The notes under the pieces are model-generated. The model was not told the origin of the DNA. It ran no database searches and was given only the letters and a program-made list of their open reading frames with translations. Positions 31,927 to 39,525 of a DNA stretch of 40,191 bases are shown piece by piece; the stretch's first letter is position 1, and every line of letters starts with the position of its first letter. Source of the DNA: a bacterium (GTDB lineage Bacteria > Bacillota_I > Bacilli_A > RF39 > UBA660); contig JAUNMG010000010.1 of assembly GCA_030531905.1 (NCBI GenBank), positions 1 through 40,191 on the forward strand, given 5' to 3'. Both the position numbers and the translations under genes were made by a program.

Positions 31927-33366
31927 ATGAAAAAAATATTTGTTTTCTTAATGACAATTTTAGCTACTAATATTTTGTCTTTAATAAATGTTAGTGCTGC
32001 AACAAATACTTTCTATGAAGGAGATTACATAGGAGATATTTATATGACAAAAGAGAAAGGAGGGGTTAAGTATTATCAAAGAGCTAGATTTTTCAATATG
32101 ACTAATAGAAAAAAGGAAGCTTATTGTATTGAGCCTTTTGCTATGTTTAATGAAAATGGTTCTTATGCATTAAGTTTAACTGCTGATAATTTATCAAGTG
32201 AACAAATGAAAAGAATACAGGCAATTATTAATTTTGGATATTTGTATAGTTACCATTATGATCCAAAGTGGTATGCAATTACACAGTTTATGGTATGGCA
32301 AGTAGCTGATCCTACAGGAGATTATTATTTTACTAATGGTCTAAATGGTCCTAGAATTACTAGATTTGAAAGTGAAATGGCAGAAATTAATTCTTTAGTA
32401 AATGAGTATTATACTATTCCTAGTATTGCTAATACAAATATAGATATAGTAAAGGGAAAAGATTTAACACTTACAGATACTAATAATGTCTTATCTAAAT
32501 ATAAATCTGATTCAGATAAAGTCACTATAGATGGTAATAATCTAATTATCAAAGATTTAGATGAAGGTAATAATAGAATTCATCTATATAGAAAAGAAGT
32601 TAGAACTACTCAAATTCCATTTTTTTATAATTCACCTGATAGTCAAAATATGGCCACTAGTGGAGATTTAGAACAACTAGACATTTACTTGAATATTAAT
32701 GTTGTTAAAACAAGATTAGAAATAACTAAAATTGATAGTGACAATAAAAATACTACACCAAGAGGAGAAGCCAAACTAGAAAAAGCTAAATATGAATTAC
32801 TTGATAAGGATAAAAACAAAATAAGTGAACTTGTAATTTCTAAGAATATGAAAGCTAGTATTGAAAATCTTGATTTTGGAAAATACTATCTTAAAGAAAT
32901 AGAAGCAGGTATTGGCTATCAACTTGATGATAAAATTTATGAAATAAATATAGATAAAGATAATCCAGTTATTAGTATTGAACTTGAGAATAAGGTTATT
33001 GAAAAAGAGATAGAATTAATTAAGTATATTGAAGATAGTAATAGTTTTTCAAAAGAAGAAGGTATTGGTTTTGATATTATAGATAGTAATAATAATCTAT
33101 ATGATACGATTACAACTGATAAAAATGGTATCGCTAAGATTAAGCTACCATATGGAAAATATTTAATAAAACAAAGAAATACAACTGCTGGTTATAATTT
33201 AATTGATGATTTTAATATAGATGTCTTAGATAATATTAAGTTAACAAAAGAATTGTATGACTATAAAATTAAGGTACCTAATACTTATCATGAAGAAAAT
33301 AATTACAACTTAATTTTGTTAATTTTAATGGGATTAATTTATGTCAAGAAAATGGTATTTTGTTAG
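31927..33366 (+). CDS. surface adhesin with thioester domain and Cna-B-like domains
   Basis: A 479-residue exported protein. After a signal peptide (cut near residue 25) comes a thioester domain: Cys67 in EAYCIEPF and Gln120 in ITQFMVWQV (TQxxxW motif) should form the internal Cys-Gln thioester by which such adhesins bind host surfaces covalently. Two Cna-B/SpaA-like domains follow (about 268-355 and 356-447), with candidate isopeptide lysines in LEITKIDSD and IELIKYIED; the first has the acidic partner segment LKEIEAG. The end has VPNTY (450-454), a membrane helix and a basic tail, a variant of the LPXTG sorting signal. AAGGAGGAATTAG precedes the ATG. Its end overlaps the sortase gene by 26 bases, which strongly suggests a dedicated pair. 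Confidence 0.9.
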   Translation: MKKIFVFLMTILATNILSLINVSAATNTFYEGDYIGDIYMTKEKGGVKYYQRARFFNMTNRKKEAYCIEPFAMFNENGSYALSLTADNLSSEQMKRIQAIINFGYLYSYHYDPKWYAITQFMVWQVADPTGDYYFTNGLNGPRITRFESEMAEINSLVNEYYTIPSIANTNIDIVKGKDLTLTDTNNVLSKYKSDSDKVTIDGNNLIIKDLDEGNNRIHLYRKEVRTTQIPFFYNSPDSQNMATSGDLEQLDIYLNINVVKTRLEITKIDSDNKNTTPRGEAKLEKAKYELLDKDKNKISELVISKNMKASIENLDFGKYYLKEIEAGIGYQLDDKIYEINIDKDNPVISIELENKVIEKEIELIKYIEDSNSFSKEEGIGFDIIDSNNNLYDTITTDKNGIAKIKLPYGKYLIKQRNTTAGYNLIDDFNIDVLDNIKLTKELYDYKIKVPNTYHEENNYNLILLILMGLIYVKKMVFC

Positions 33367-33904
33367 TACTGTTATTTTGGGGATAATTATTATGATATTT
33401 ATAAATACAACACCTAAGATGAATTCTAAACCAATTCCTAAAGCAAGTTCTATTTCAACTAATAGAGTTTTTAATAAGAATGTTAGTCCTAAGATTATTT
33501 CTATTGGAAGATTAATAATAGAAAAAATCAAACTAGATCAAGCATTATATGATATTAATTCTCCAAATAATAATGTTGAAGAAAATGTTACTATTTTAAA
33601 AGGTAGTAGCTTACCAACTGATAATAAAGGAACCATCTTTTTAGCAGCTCATTCTGGTACTGGTGATATTGCTTATTTTAATGATTTAGATAAGTTAAAG
33701 GTTAATGATGAAATTATTTTTAAGTATAATAATATTAATTATCATTATTTAGTTGATAAAATTTTTGAAGAAGAAAAAGATGGTGATATTGAAATTACCA
33801 AATCAAGTGATAATCAATTAGTACTAACTACTTGTAGTAAAAAAGATTCTAAAAAGCAATTAATAGTTAATTCTAATCTCATACAAAAAGAGGAAATTAC
33901 TTAG
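33341..33904 (+). CDS. sortase, probably dedicated to the adjacent adhesin
   Basis: A 187-residue sortase with an N-terminal membrane anchor (about 6-22). The catalytic His104 is in FLAAHSGTG and Cys165 in LVLTTCSKKD; both sit in standard context. The arginine expected just before the last core strand (pattern TC...R-hydrophobic-V-V) is replaced: the segment is TTCSKKDSKKQLIV, with Gln173 in that place and Lys171-Lys172 before it. The short length and topology suggest a class D-like or related enzyme. It starts within the adhesin gene, 26 bases before its stop, and its own end overlaps the S41 protease gene by 8 bases on the other strand. Confidence 0.9.
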   Translation: MSRKWYFVSTVILGIIIMIFINTTPKMNSKPIPKASSISTNRVFNKNVSPKIISIGRLIIEKIKLDQALYDINSPNNNVEENVTILKGSSLPTDNKGTIFLAAHSGTGDIAYFNDLDKLKVNDEIIFKYNNINYHYLVDKIFEEEKDGDIEITKSSDNQLVLTTCSKKDSKKQLIVNSNLIQKEEIT

Positions 33905-33917
33905 TTTTTTCCTCTTT
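33887..33917. terminator. bidirectional terminator inside overlapping gene ends
   Basis: AAAGAGGAAA (33887-33896) pairs with TTTCCTCTTT (33908-33917). The stem contains the last codons of both the sortase and the convergent S41 protease genes, and T-rich sequence follows on both strands. Confidence 0.75.
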
Positions 33918-35153
33918 GTTTGTTAATAATTCTAAAGCTTTATTTAATTGATTATCATTTTCTTCTGTTGGATTCTCATAATATTTGTCATCTAATTTAA
34001 CTTCATAATTTGGTTTTACACCAACTTTATTAATACTATTTCCTTTTGCTGTCAACCAACTTTGAATTGTATATTTTAAGGTTGCTCCACTTTCTAAAGT
34101 ATATGCAGTTTGGACACTTCCTTTACCATAAGTAGTTGTACCAACGAGTTTTGCCTTGTAAGTTTCTTTCATTGCTGAAGCTAAAATTTCTGATGCTGAG
34201 GCACTTTCACCATTTATTAAAACAACAATATCATAATCTCTAGAAGTTATTGTTTTATCTTTTATTTTTTTCACAACATTTTTCTTTTCTATTCGATAAA
34301 TTACTTCGTTTTTCTTAGTAAATAATTCAATAATATCTGTAACCTGTAGTAAATGACCGCCAGGATTACTTCTAACATCTATTATTAATGAATCTATGTT
34401 TTTAGATTCCAATTTCTTCAAATGTTTCTCAAATTGCTTTGCTGTGTTTGCTGAAAATATCCCAATAGATATATAACCTACCTTTTTATCATTTTTCTTA
34501 ATCACTTTTGACGATACACTTGGAATAACAACCTTACCTCTTTTAATTGTAATTTCTTCTTCTTTATCATCTCTTTTAATTTTTAATTTAACATTAGTTC
34601 CACTTTTTCCTTTTATTAAGTTACTTATTTTACTAAGTTCCATATTCAAAATACTTTTACCATCTACTTCTAATAATTCATCATTAACTTTTAAGCCAGC
34701 TTTTTCTGCTGGAGATGATTTTGAAATTTCTATAATACTAACATGTTCACCATCATATTGAACAGTCGCTCCTATCCCAACATACTCGCCATCTACTTTT
34801 TCATTAAATGTTTCTGAGTCACTGTTTTCTAACATTTCAGAATATGGGTCATCAAGAGAAGAAACCATTCCTTTAATGGCTGCATTAACTAAAGTTTTTT
34901 CTCCCACTTTTTGATAATAGTTATTATATAGATTATTATATGTAGATACTAATTCTTCTAGTTCAGCAGAATTTTTATTAAAAGAAATATCTGAATTATT
35001 ATAACTTGAACTACTACCTATTAAAAAACCTATCATAATAGCTAAAACTGTAATTGTCATCATTTCAGAAAAATTAAATTGTAGCTTATTCTTTCTAAAC
35101 CAAATTTTAATTTTTTTAATTTTTGAGTTATTTTTCGATTTCTTCTTGCTCAT
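33897..35153 (-). CDS. S41 family C-terminal processing protease (CtpA/CtpB-like)
   Basis: A 418-residue serine protease anchored by one N-terminal membrane helix (about 26-47) after a very basic cytoplasmic stretch, with the rest outside. A PDZ domain (about 120-195; PAEKAGLKVNDELLEVDGKS) precedes the S41 domain with the LIDVRSNPGGHLLQ segment, the catalytic serine in VLINGESASASEILASA (about residue 310) and the lysine in TTYGKGSVQT (about 335). In B. subtilis CtpB of this family works in sporulation signalling, but the substrate here is unknown. I chose the ATG at 35153 with GAGG 8 bases upstream; the GTG at 35162 overlaps that site. It follows the coiled-coil protein gene by 25 bases. Confidence 0.94.
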   Translation of the reverse strand: MSKKKSKNNSKIKKIKIWFRKNKLQFNFSEMMTITVLAIMIGFLIGSSSSYNNSDISFNKNSAELEELVSTYNNLYNNYYQKVGEKTLVNAAIKGMVSSLDDPYSEMLENSDSETFNEKVDGEYVGIGATVQYDGEHVSIIEISKSSPAEKAGLKVNDELLEVDGKSILNMELSKISNLIKGKSGTNVKLKIKRDDKEEEITIKRGKVVIPSVSSKVIKKNDKKVGYISIGIFSANTAKQFEKHLKKLESKNIDSLIIDVRSNPGGHLLQVTDIIELFTKKNEVIYRIEKKNVVKKIKDKTITSRDYDIVVLINGESASASEILASAMKETYKAKLVGTTTYGKGSVQTAYTLESGATLKYTIQSWLTAKGNSINKVGVKPNYEVKLDDKYYENPTEENDNQLNKALELLTNKEEKTK

Positions 35154-35178
35154 TAAATCCACCTCATTTCTAGTATAT

Positions 35179-36531
35179 TTATCTCGTTCTGTTTCTATTT
35201 AAATTATTTTGACTTTCTAGTTCATTTACCTGAGAAAGTAATTCAAATTCTAATTCATTGATTGTATTTAAAGCTTCTATTACTTCTGGTTCCATCCCAA
35301 AAGTCATAAGTTCAGCTTTTAATTTTCGAAGTTCACTTAAACTATTACCAATAATTGCTCTAACTTGAATAATAGGATTAGATCCAACTTTTCTAATTAC
35401 TTTTTCTAATTTTAACTTTTTAACCTTTCTTCCAAGTAGACTTCTTGATCTTCTAATTTGATTATTTACGGTTAGAAGAGTATTTACAACTAAAGAACTA
35501 TTTAAATTAATTAATTGATTAATATTTGCTCTTCCAACAATAGCCTTAGCCTGTGCTAATATAGTTGCAATCACTGCTACATTAGCAACTTTTCTTTTTA
35601 GTTTAAGCTTAGTAACATTTTTTTCTAAATTCGTTTTATTAACTTTATACTTTTTTGGTTTTTCTTCGATGTGAAGACTACTCTTTGATGTTTTCTCAAT
35701 ATTTTTTACTGTCTTCTTATTTTCTATTTCTGGTGAAATTTTATTCTCAAACTTTTCTTTAGTAACTTTGTTACTACTAGGTGTATCCTTTTTCTTAGAA
35801 ACTTGCTTTTCTTGTTTTTTTTCAATAGTTTCTTTTAATATAGTATCAATTATTACTATCTCTTCTAAAATCTTTTTTTCTGTGTTATTATTTGCTTTTT
35901 TTGCATCTTCTTTTAAGTTTTCTTTTTGTACTTTTTCTTCTAATTTCTGTTCTTCTTCCTTATTATCATCAAATTGTTTTTCCACCATTTCTGTGGATTC
36001 TTTAGGAGATTTTTCTTCTTTCTCTAATTTATATATTTTTTTATCAAGTCCTTTTTCAGATTTTTTTATCGAATCTGTACATGTTTTATCAATTGACTTA
36101 ATATCAAGGATAATCTTATTATTTAAATTTGTCTTCTCATAATATTTTGTAATATTTTTCAAATTGTTCTTTTCTTGTTCTAACTGATTTTTATAATATT
36201 CAAGGATTTCTAAATCATTACAGTTTTCTATTTCATATTCTAACTTCATGATATAGTCTTGGATAACCATAAGTTTTTGAATATCTTTTTTTGCAAAATA
36301 TAAAATTTCAGTTTCATTACCTTTATGAGAAAACATAGTTTTACTATTTGAGTCGTCTTCAGAAAATAGTCTACTCTCCTTATACTTCTTCTTTGATTTG
36401 ATATTATCAATACGCATACCTTTTTTATTTTGTTCTTCTATATTTTTATCAACAGATTTGTGGAAAATGCCAAATATAAATGAAACTATGATTGCAAAAA
36501 ACTTTTTTATTGAAGTTGTTATATTTTTCAT
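35179..36531 (-). CDS. lysine-rich coiled-coil protein of unknown function
   Basis: I do not recognise this 450-residue protein. Residues 1-25 are hydrophobic with basic residues (IKKFFAIIVSFIFGIFHKS) and may insert in the membrane. About 90-260 is highly charged helix, rich in Lys and Glu and likely coiled coil. The C-terminal part (about 305-450) is different: basic and aliphatic, with LLTVNNQIRRSRSLLGRKVK and SNPIIQVRAIIGNSLSELRK, and a final helical stretch LNTINELEFELLSQVNELES. I chose the ATG at 36531, with GGTGAT 6 bases upstream. It precedes the S41 protease gene by 25 bases and may share its operon; a TATAAT lies about 20 bases before the start. Confidence 0.75.
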   Translation of the reverse strand: MKNITTSIKKFFAIIVSFIFGIFHKSVDKNIEEQNKKGMRIDNIKSKKKYKESRLFSEDDSNSKTMFSHKGNETEILYFAKKDIQKLMVIQDYIMKLEYEIENCNDLEILEYYKNQLEQEKNNLKNITKYYEKTNLNNKIILDIKSIDKTCTDSIKKSEKGLDKKIYKLEKEEKSPKESTEMVEKQFDDNKEEEQKLEEKVQKENLKEDAKKANNNTEKKILEEIVIIDTILKETIEKKQEKQVSKKKDTPSSNKVTKEKFENKISPEIENKKTVKNIEKTSKSSLHIEEKPKKYKVNKTNLEKNVTKLKLKRKVANVAVIATILAQAKAIVGRANINQLINLNSSLVVNTLLTVNNQIRRSRSLLGRKVKKLKLEKVIRKVGSNPIIQVRAIIGNSLSELRKLKAELMTFGMEPEVIEALNTINELEFELLSQVNELESQNNLNRNRTR

Positions 36532-36569
36532 ACTTATCACCACTAAAATAATTATACACCAAAAAGAAA

Positions 36570-36591
36570 AAAAGAACTAGAAAGTTCTTTT
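36570..36591 (-). terminator. terminator after tRNA-Asn
   Basis: Minus strand: AAAAGAACT (36591-36583) pairs with AGTTCTTTT (36578-36570) with a 4-base loop, followed by T-rich sequence. It separates the tRNA from the coiled-coil protein gene. Confidence 0.85.
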
Positions 36592-36602
36592 ATACAAATT
36601 AA

Positions 36603-36679
36603 TGGCGCCCCAACTAGGACTTGAACCTAGGACCCCTTGATTAACAGTCAAGTGCTCTAACCAACTGAGCTATTGAGGC
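36603..36679 (-). tRNA. tRNA-Asn (anticodon GTT)
   Basis: A complete 77-nt cloverleaf on the minus strand: acceptor GCCTCAA with TTGGGGC, D-arm GCTC with GAGC, anticodon stem CTTGA with TCAAG around CTGTTAA (anticodon GTT), a 5-base variable loop, T-arm CTAGG with CCTAG around TTCAAGT, discriminator G and an encoded CCA. It lies 19 bases after the thioredoxin-like gene, from which a small hairpin separates it. Confidence 0.98.
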
Positions 36680-36683
36680 ATCA

Positions 36684-36700
36684 AAGGTTAATTTAACCTT
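36684..36700 (-). other. small palindrome between the thioredoxin-like gene and tRNA-Asn
   Basis: AAGGTTAA and TTAACCTT form a near-perfect palindrome right after the stop codon and 4 bases before the tRNA. No U-tract follows, so it is more likely a processing or pausing hairpin than a terminator. Confidence 0.45.
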
Positions 36701-37247
36701 ATTTTAAATATTCATTAATGGAATCTTGTCCTTCGACATAATCTAATATACCACCATTTGAGAATTTAATCAATGTAGATTGATTAATTTTTAATTCTGA
36801 TGCATCTTTTGCATCTTTATTTGATTCACTAGAATTAATACTTTTATTCATTGTATTAGCTAAATTAACATAGTAAATTGGCAAATGGCTATCTTTTGCT
36901 TCATATGTGCTAATCATATTACCATAAACAGAAGCGTTATCGGCAGTTGTATCATAAAATAAAACTAAATACTCTTCATCATCTTTATTAAAACTAGTTC
37001 CTGCTAAAATTTCTGAGTATTGAATAGCTGTTTTTTCATCTTCTTTACTAATATAATCAGTAGATGATTTTTTTAATATCAAAACAGTTAATAGATACAT
37101 AACTAATAGGATTACTAATACTATAACAACACATTTTATAACATTAGAAGTGTCACTTTCATAAATACTATTATTTAATACTTCTTTTCTAGTTTGTACA
37201 TTTTTACTTTTTTTATTACTTTTTGTTGTATTTTTCTTCTTTGTCAT
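36699..37247 (-). CDS. membrane-anchored thioredoxin-fold-like protein lacking CXXC
   Basis: A 182-residue protein: a basic cytoplasmic start (MTKKKNTTKSNKKSK), one transmembrane helix (about 38-58), and an extracellular domain. That domain has EYLVLFYDTTADNASVYGNM where a thioredoxin would have its strand and CXXC helix, then HLPIYYVNLANTMN and, after a polar insert, INQSTLIKFSNGGILDYVEG, resembling the cis-Pro strand and last hairpin of thioredoxins. The cysteines are absent, so a redox role is unlikely; binding or chaperone use is possible. The fold assignment is mine from pattern only. I chose the ATG at 37247 with GGTGA 6 bases upstream over a start 19 codons earlier. Confidence 0.75.
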   Translation of the reverse strand: MTKKKNTTKSNKKSKNVQTRKEVLNNSIYESDTSNVIKCVVIVLVILLVMYLLTVLILKKSSTDYISKEDEKTAIQYSEILAGTSFNKDDEEYLVLFYDTTADNASVYGNMISTYEAKDSHLPIYYVNLANTMNKSINSSESNKDAKDASELKINQSTLIKFSNGGILDYVEGQDSINEYLK

Positions 37248-37305
37248 ATTATTCACCAAGACAATTATATCATAAATATTATTATTTACAAAAGCTATTT
37301 TCATT

Positions 37306-38313
37306 CTAATTAAGTCTTTTTTCTATATCTTCCATACTTGGAAGAGTATTTTCTAAATAATCTGGAATCTCTGATAAGATTTTATATTCACTTACTCCTA
37401 TAGGTTTATTTATATCTTTTAATGCTAATTCAGCAGTTACTCTTTTCTTATCTTTACACAACAATATTCCAAATGTGGGATTATCATTTTTGCCTTTGAT
37501 ATATTTATCAACTGCATTTAAATAGAAATTAAGTTTACCTGTATATTCAGGTTTAAATTCAGTTGTTTTTAGTTCTATTACAACATAACTTCTTACTTTT
37601 AAATTATAGAATAATAAATCTATATAATAATCTTCATTTTCTATCTCTAAATGATATTGTCTGCCAACAAAAGCAAAACCGTTACCGAGTTCTAATAATA
37701 ACTTAGTTATATTAGCTGTTAGCTCTCTTTCAATATCTAATTCTTTTAAATCTTTATCAGCAGTTATAAAATCAAATATATATGGATTCTTTAATAACTC
37801 TTTTACTTGTTCATTATTTGGAGATGGCAGAGTATTATCAAAATTAGTTGTTTTATTTTCTAATAATGCTTGTCTTTCATACAATTTACTAGATATTTGA
37901 TGTATCAATATTGAAACAGACCAACCATTTTCAAGTGATTCTTTTGCATACCACTTTCTAATTTCTTTATTTTTTACTTTATCAAGAAGTATCTGATTAT
38001 GATTCCAGGATAATTTTGCAAGGACTCCTTGCAAAAATTCATCGTTAGCAAACTCTGTTGCAAATTTTTGCATGTATCTTAAATTTCTTGCTGACATTCC
38101 CTTTAATGTAGGAAATTCAACTTTTAAGTCTTTTGCCAATGTATCAATAAATGATGAACCCCATTTATTATTTTCTATCAGCTTTAAACCAATATTATAA
38201 TACATTAAAACTAAATCCCTATTTGCATTTTCTACTATTCTATTTCTAGTAACAATTAAAGTTTTCTTAATATCATTCAATACTTCAAAATATTTGTCCT
38301 TGCTTTCTATCAT
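37306..38313 (-). CDS. PDDEXK nuclease of the YhcG/DUF1016 family
   Basis: A 335-residue protein with the two-domain YhcG layout: an N-terminal helical DUF1016 domain (about 5-150; LVLMYYNIGLKLIENNKWGS, then FPTLKGMSARNLRYMQKFA) and a C-terminal PD-(D/E)XK nuclease domain (about 185-320) with the active-site pattern YYIDLLFYNLKVRSYVVIELK (Asp, then Glu-x-Lys). These proteins are scattered among bacteria and often lie in variable regions; a DNA-processing or defence role is suspected but not shown. It stands alone here, without methylase, helicase or toxin partner. GGGGGA lies before the ATG. Base composition is like that of its neighbours. Confidence 0.92.
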   Translation of the reverse strand: MIESKDKYFEVLNDIKKTLIVTRNRIVENANRDLVLMYYNIGLKLIENNKWGSSFIDTLAKDLKVEFPTLKGMSARNLRYMQKFATEFANDEFLQGVLAKLSWNHNQILLDKVKNKEIRKWYAKESLENGWSVSILIHQISSKLYERQALLENKTTNFDNTLPSPNNEQVKELLKNPYIFDFITADKDLKELDIERELTANITKLLLELGNGFAFVGRQYHLEIENEDYYIDLLFYNLKVRSYVVIELKTTEFKPEYTGKLNFYLNAVDKYIKGKNDNPTFGILLCKDKKRVTAELALKDINKPIGVSEYKILSEIPDYLENTLPSMEDIEKRLN

Positions 38314-38412
38314 AAAATCCCCCTAAAATTACTTATAAATCTCAAATATATTCATCACGACTTTTTGTATTTATTACTCATTAATATTATTGTAGAAAAA
38401 AACTAGTTTACG

Positions 38413-38438
38413 AAAAAAAAGAATCTATATAAGATTCT
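38413..38438 (-). terminator. terminator of the LolA-like lipoprotein gene
   Basis: Minus strand: AGAATCT (38438-38432) pairs with AGATTCT (38426-38420), followed by seven or more T. It overlaps the stop codon. Confidence 0.85.
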
Positions 38439-39435
38439 ATTTCATAGTAGGTAATACATTTATAGATTGAGCTACTTCTAATAATTCATCTTGATTTAGA
38501 ACATCACTAACAATATAGTAATCAATTCCTCCACTGGTCCATGTAAGGGAATTATCCGTTAATGCACCAAATGTATCCATAAGCATAAATGGTTCACCAT
38601 ATGTTGGTACAATTGTCATTTCTTCTTCTATATTGGCAGTTTCTTCAACAAGCAAGAAAGGTTTATCGCCATCAAATGTCATTATTACTCTATTTCCTCC
38701 ATCTGTTTTAACCTTCTCTTCTTGTGATAATTTAGTTCCTGTTGGTAAAACAAGTGGATAAATTGTATCTTCTAAACTAGCTGTTTGTTTAGTAGTATTA
38801 TCAGTTTTTGACATCTTAAGAGATTCTTTTACACTAAAATAATTTTTCTTAAAGGTTGGAGAATAATCAATATCATTTACTTTTAAAGTCATAAGTGGAA
38901 TATTATTTTCATCATAAACTTTTACTTCTTTTAATTTTAATTTCTTATCAAAAGTAATTTTCTGTTTGATTAACTTCTTATTATTTGGATAATTTACATC
39001 AGTTGTAAATATATAGCTATTTTTTGTTTCTTTAAATTCCTTTTCTTTATCATTGTTAATATCATCTATAAGTGAATTTAACAAATAAATTTGAGAATTA
39101 TTATATGGCCAATCACTTTGAAATTTAAAACTCTTATTTAATGATGGTGTAACAACATAAACTCCATCCTTGTTCTTTAGTATTATTTGTTCATAACTAT
39201 TAGCTATATTAGTTAAACTTACCTTATAATAATCATCTTTCTTATAAGAAACATCAACCTTATACTTATAAACATCATCATTATTTACTATCTCTAAATT
39301 ACCATCTAATTTATAAGATGGCATCTTTTCTATTTTTTTTGTTAAATCCTTGATAATTCCTTTTTCTCCATATTTTCCACATCCAGTTAAAACAATACTA
39401 ACAACTAATAATATTAATGGAATAATTTTTTTCAA
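38437..39435 (-). CDS. LolA-like lipoprotein (YdcC/GerS type, sporulation-associated)
   Basis: A 332-residue lipoprotein with signal peptide and lipobox VLTGC (Cys19 counting from the chosen start). The mature part has the half-barrel pattern of LolA-like proteins (repeated strands such as YKYKVDVSYKKDDYYKVSL and PLMTLKVNDIDYSPTFKKNYF), as in the sporulation protein YdcC of Bacillus and GerS of Clostridioides, which supports cortex degradation at germination. I chose a TTG start at 39435: GAGGTG lies 6 bases upstream, while the ATG at 39462 has none and would add nine residues before the signal peptide. CATATAATT upstream could serve as a sigma-E or sigma-K type -10, but the spacing is not ideal. 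Confidence 0.8.
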   Translation of the reverse strand: MKKIIPLILLVVSIVLTGCGKYGEKGIIKDLTKKIEKMPSYKLDGNLEIVNNDDVYKYKVDVSYKKDDYYKVSLTNIANSYEQIILKNKDGVYVVTPSLNKSFKFQSDWPYNNSQIYLLNSLIDDINNDKEKEFKETKNSYIFTTDVNYPNNKKLIKQKITFDKKLKLKEVKVYDENNIPLMTLKVNDIDYSPTFKKNYFSVKESLKMSKTDNTTKQTASLEDTIYPLVLPTGTKLSQEEKVKTDGGNRVIMTFDGDKPFLLVEETANIEEEMTIVPTYGEPFMLMDTFGALTDNSLTWTSGGIDYYIVSDVLNQDELLEVAQSINVLPTMK

Positions 39436-39497
39436 TTTCTTCACCTCATATTTATTCTTCATTTAATTATATGGAAAGATATGCTTTTTATTCCAAA

Positions 39498-39525
39498 GAA
39501 AAATAGGATTTGTAAATTATCCTAT
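39498..39525 (-). terminator. terminator of tpiA
   Basis: Minus strand: ATAGGAT (39525-39519) pairs with ATCCTAT (39509-39503), followed by TTTTTCTTT. It overlaps the tpiA stop region. Confidence 0.75.

Noticed and set aside
35768-36142. A 124-codon frame on the plus strand opposite the coiled-coil protein
   Set aside because: It is rich in Phe, Ser and Cys as expected from the complement of Lys/Glu codons, and has no ribosome binding site or promoter.
36684-36700. Intrinsic terminator between the thioredoxin-like gene and tRNA-Asn
   Set aside because: The palindrome is not followed by a U-tract; the next bases lead straight into the tRNA.
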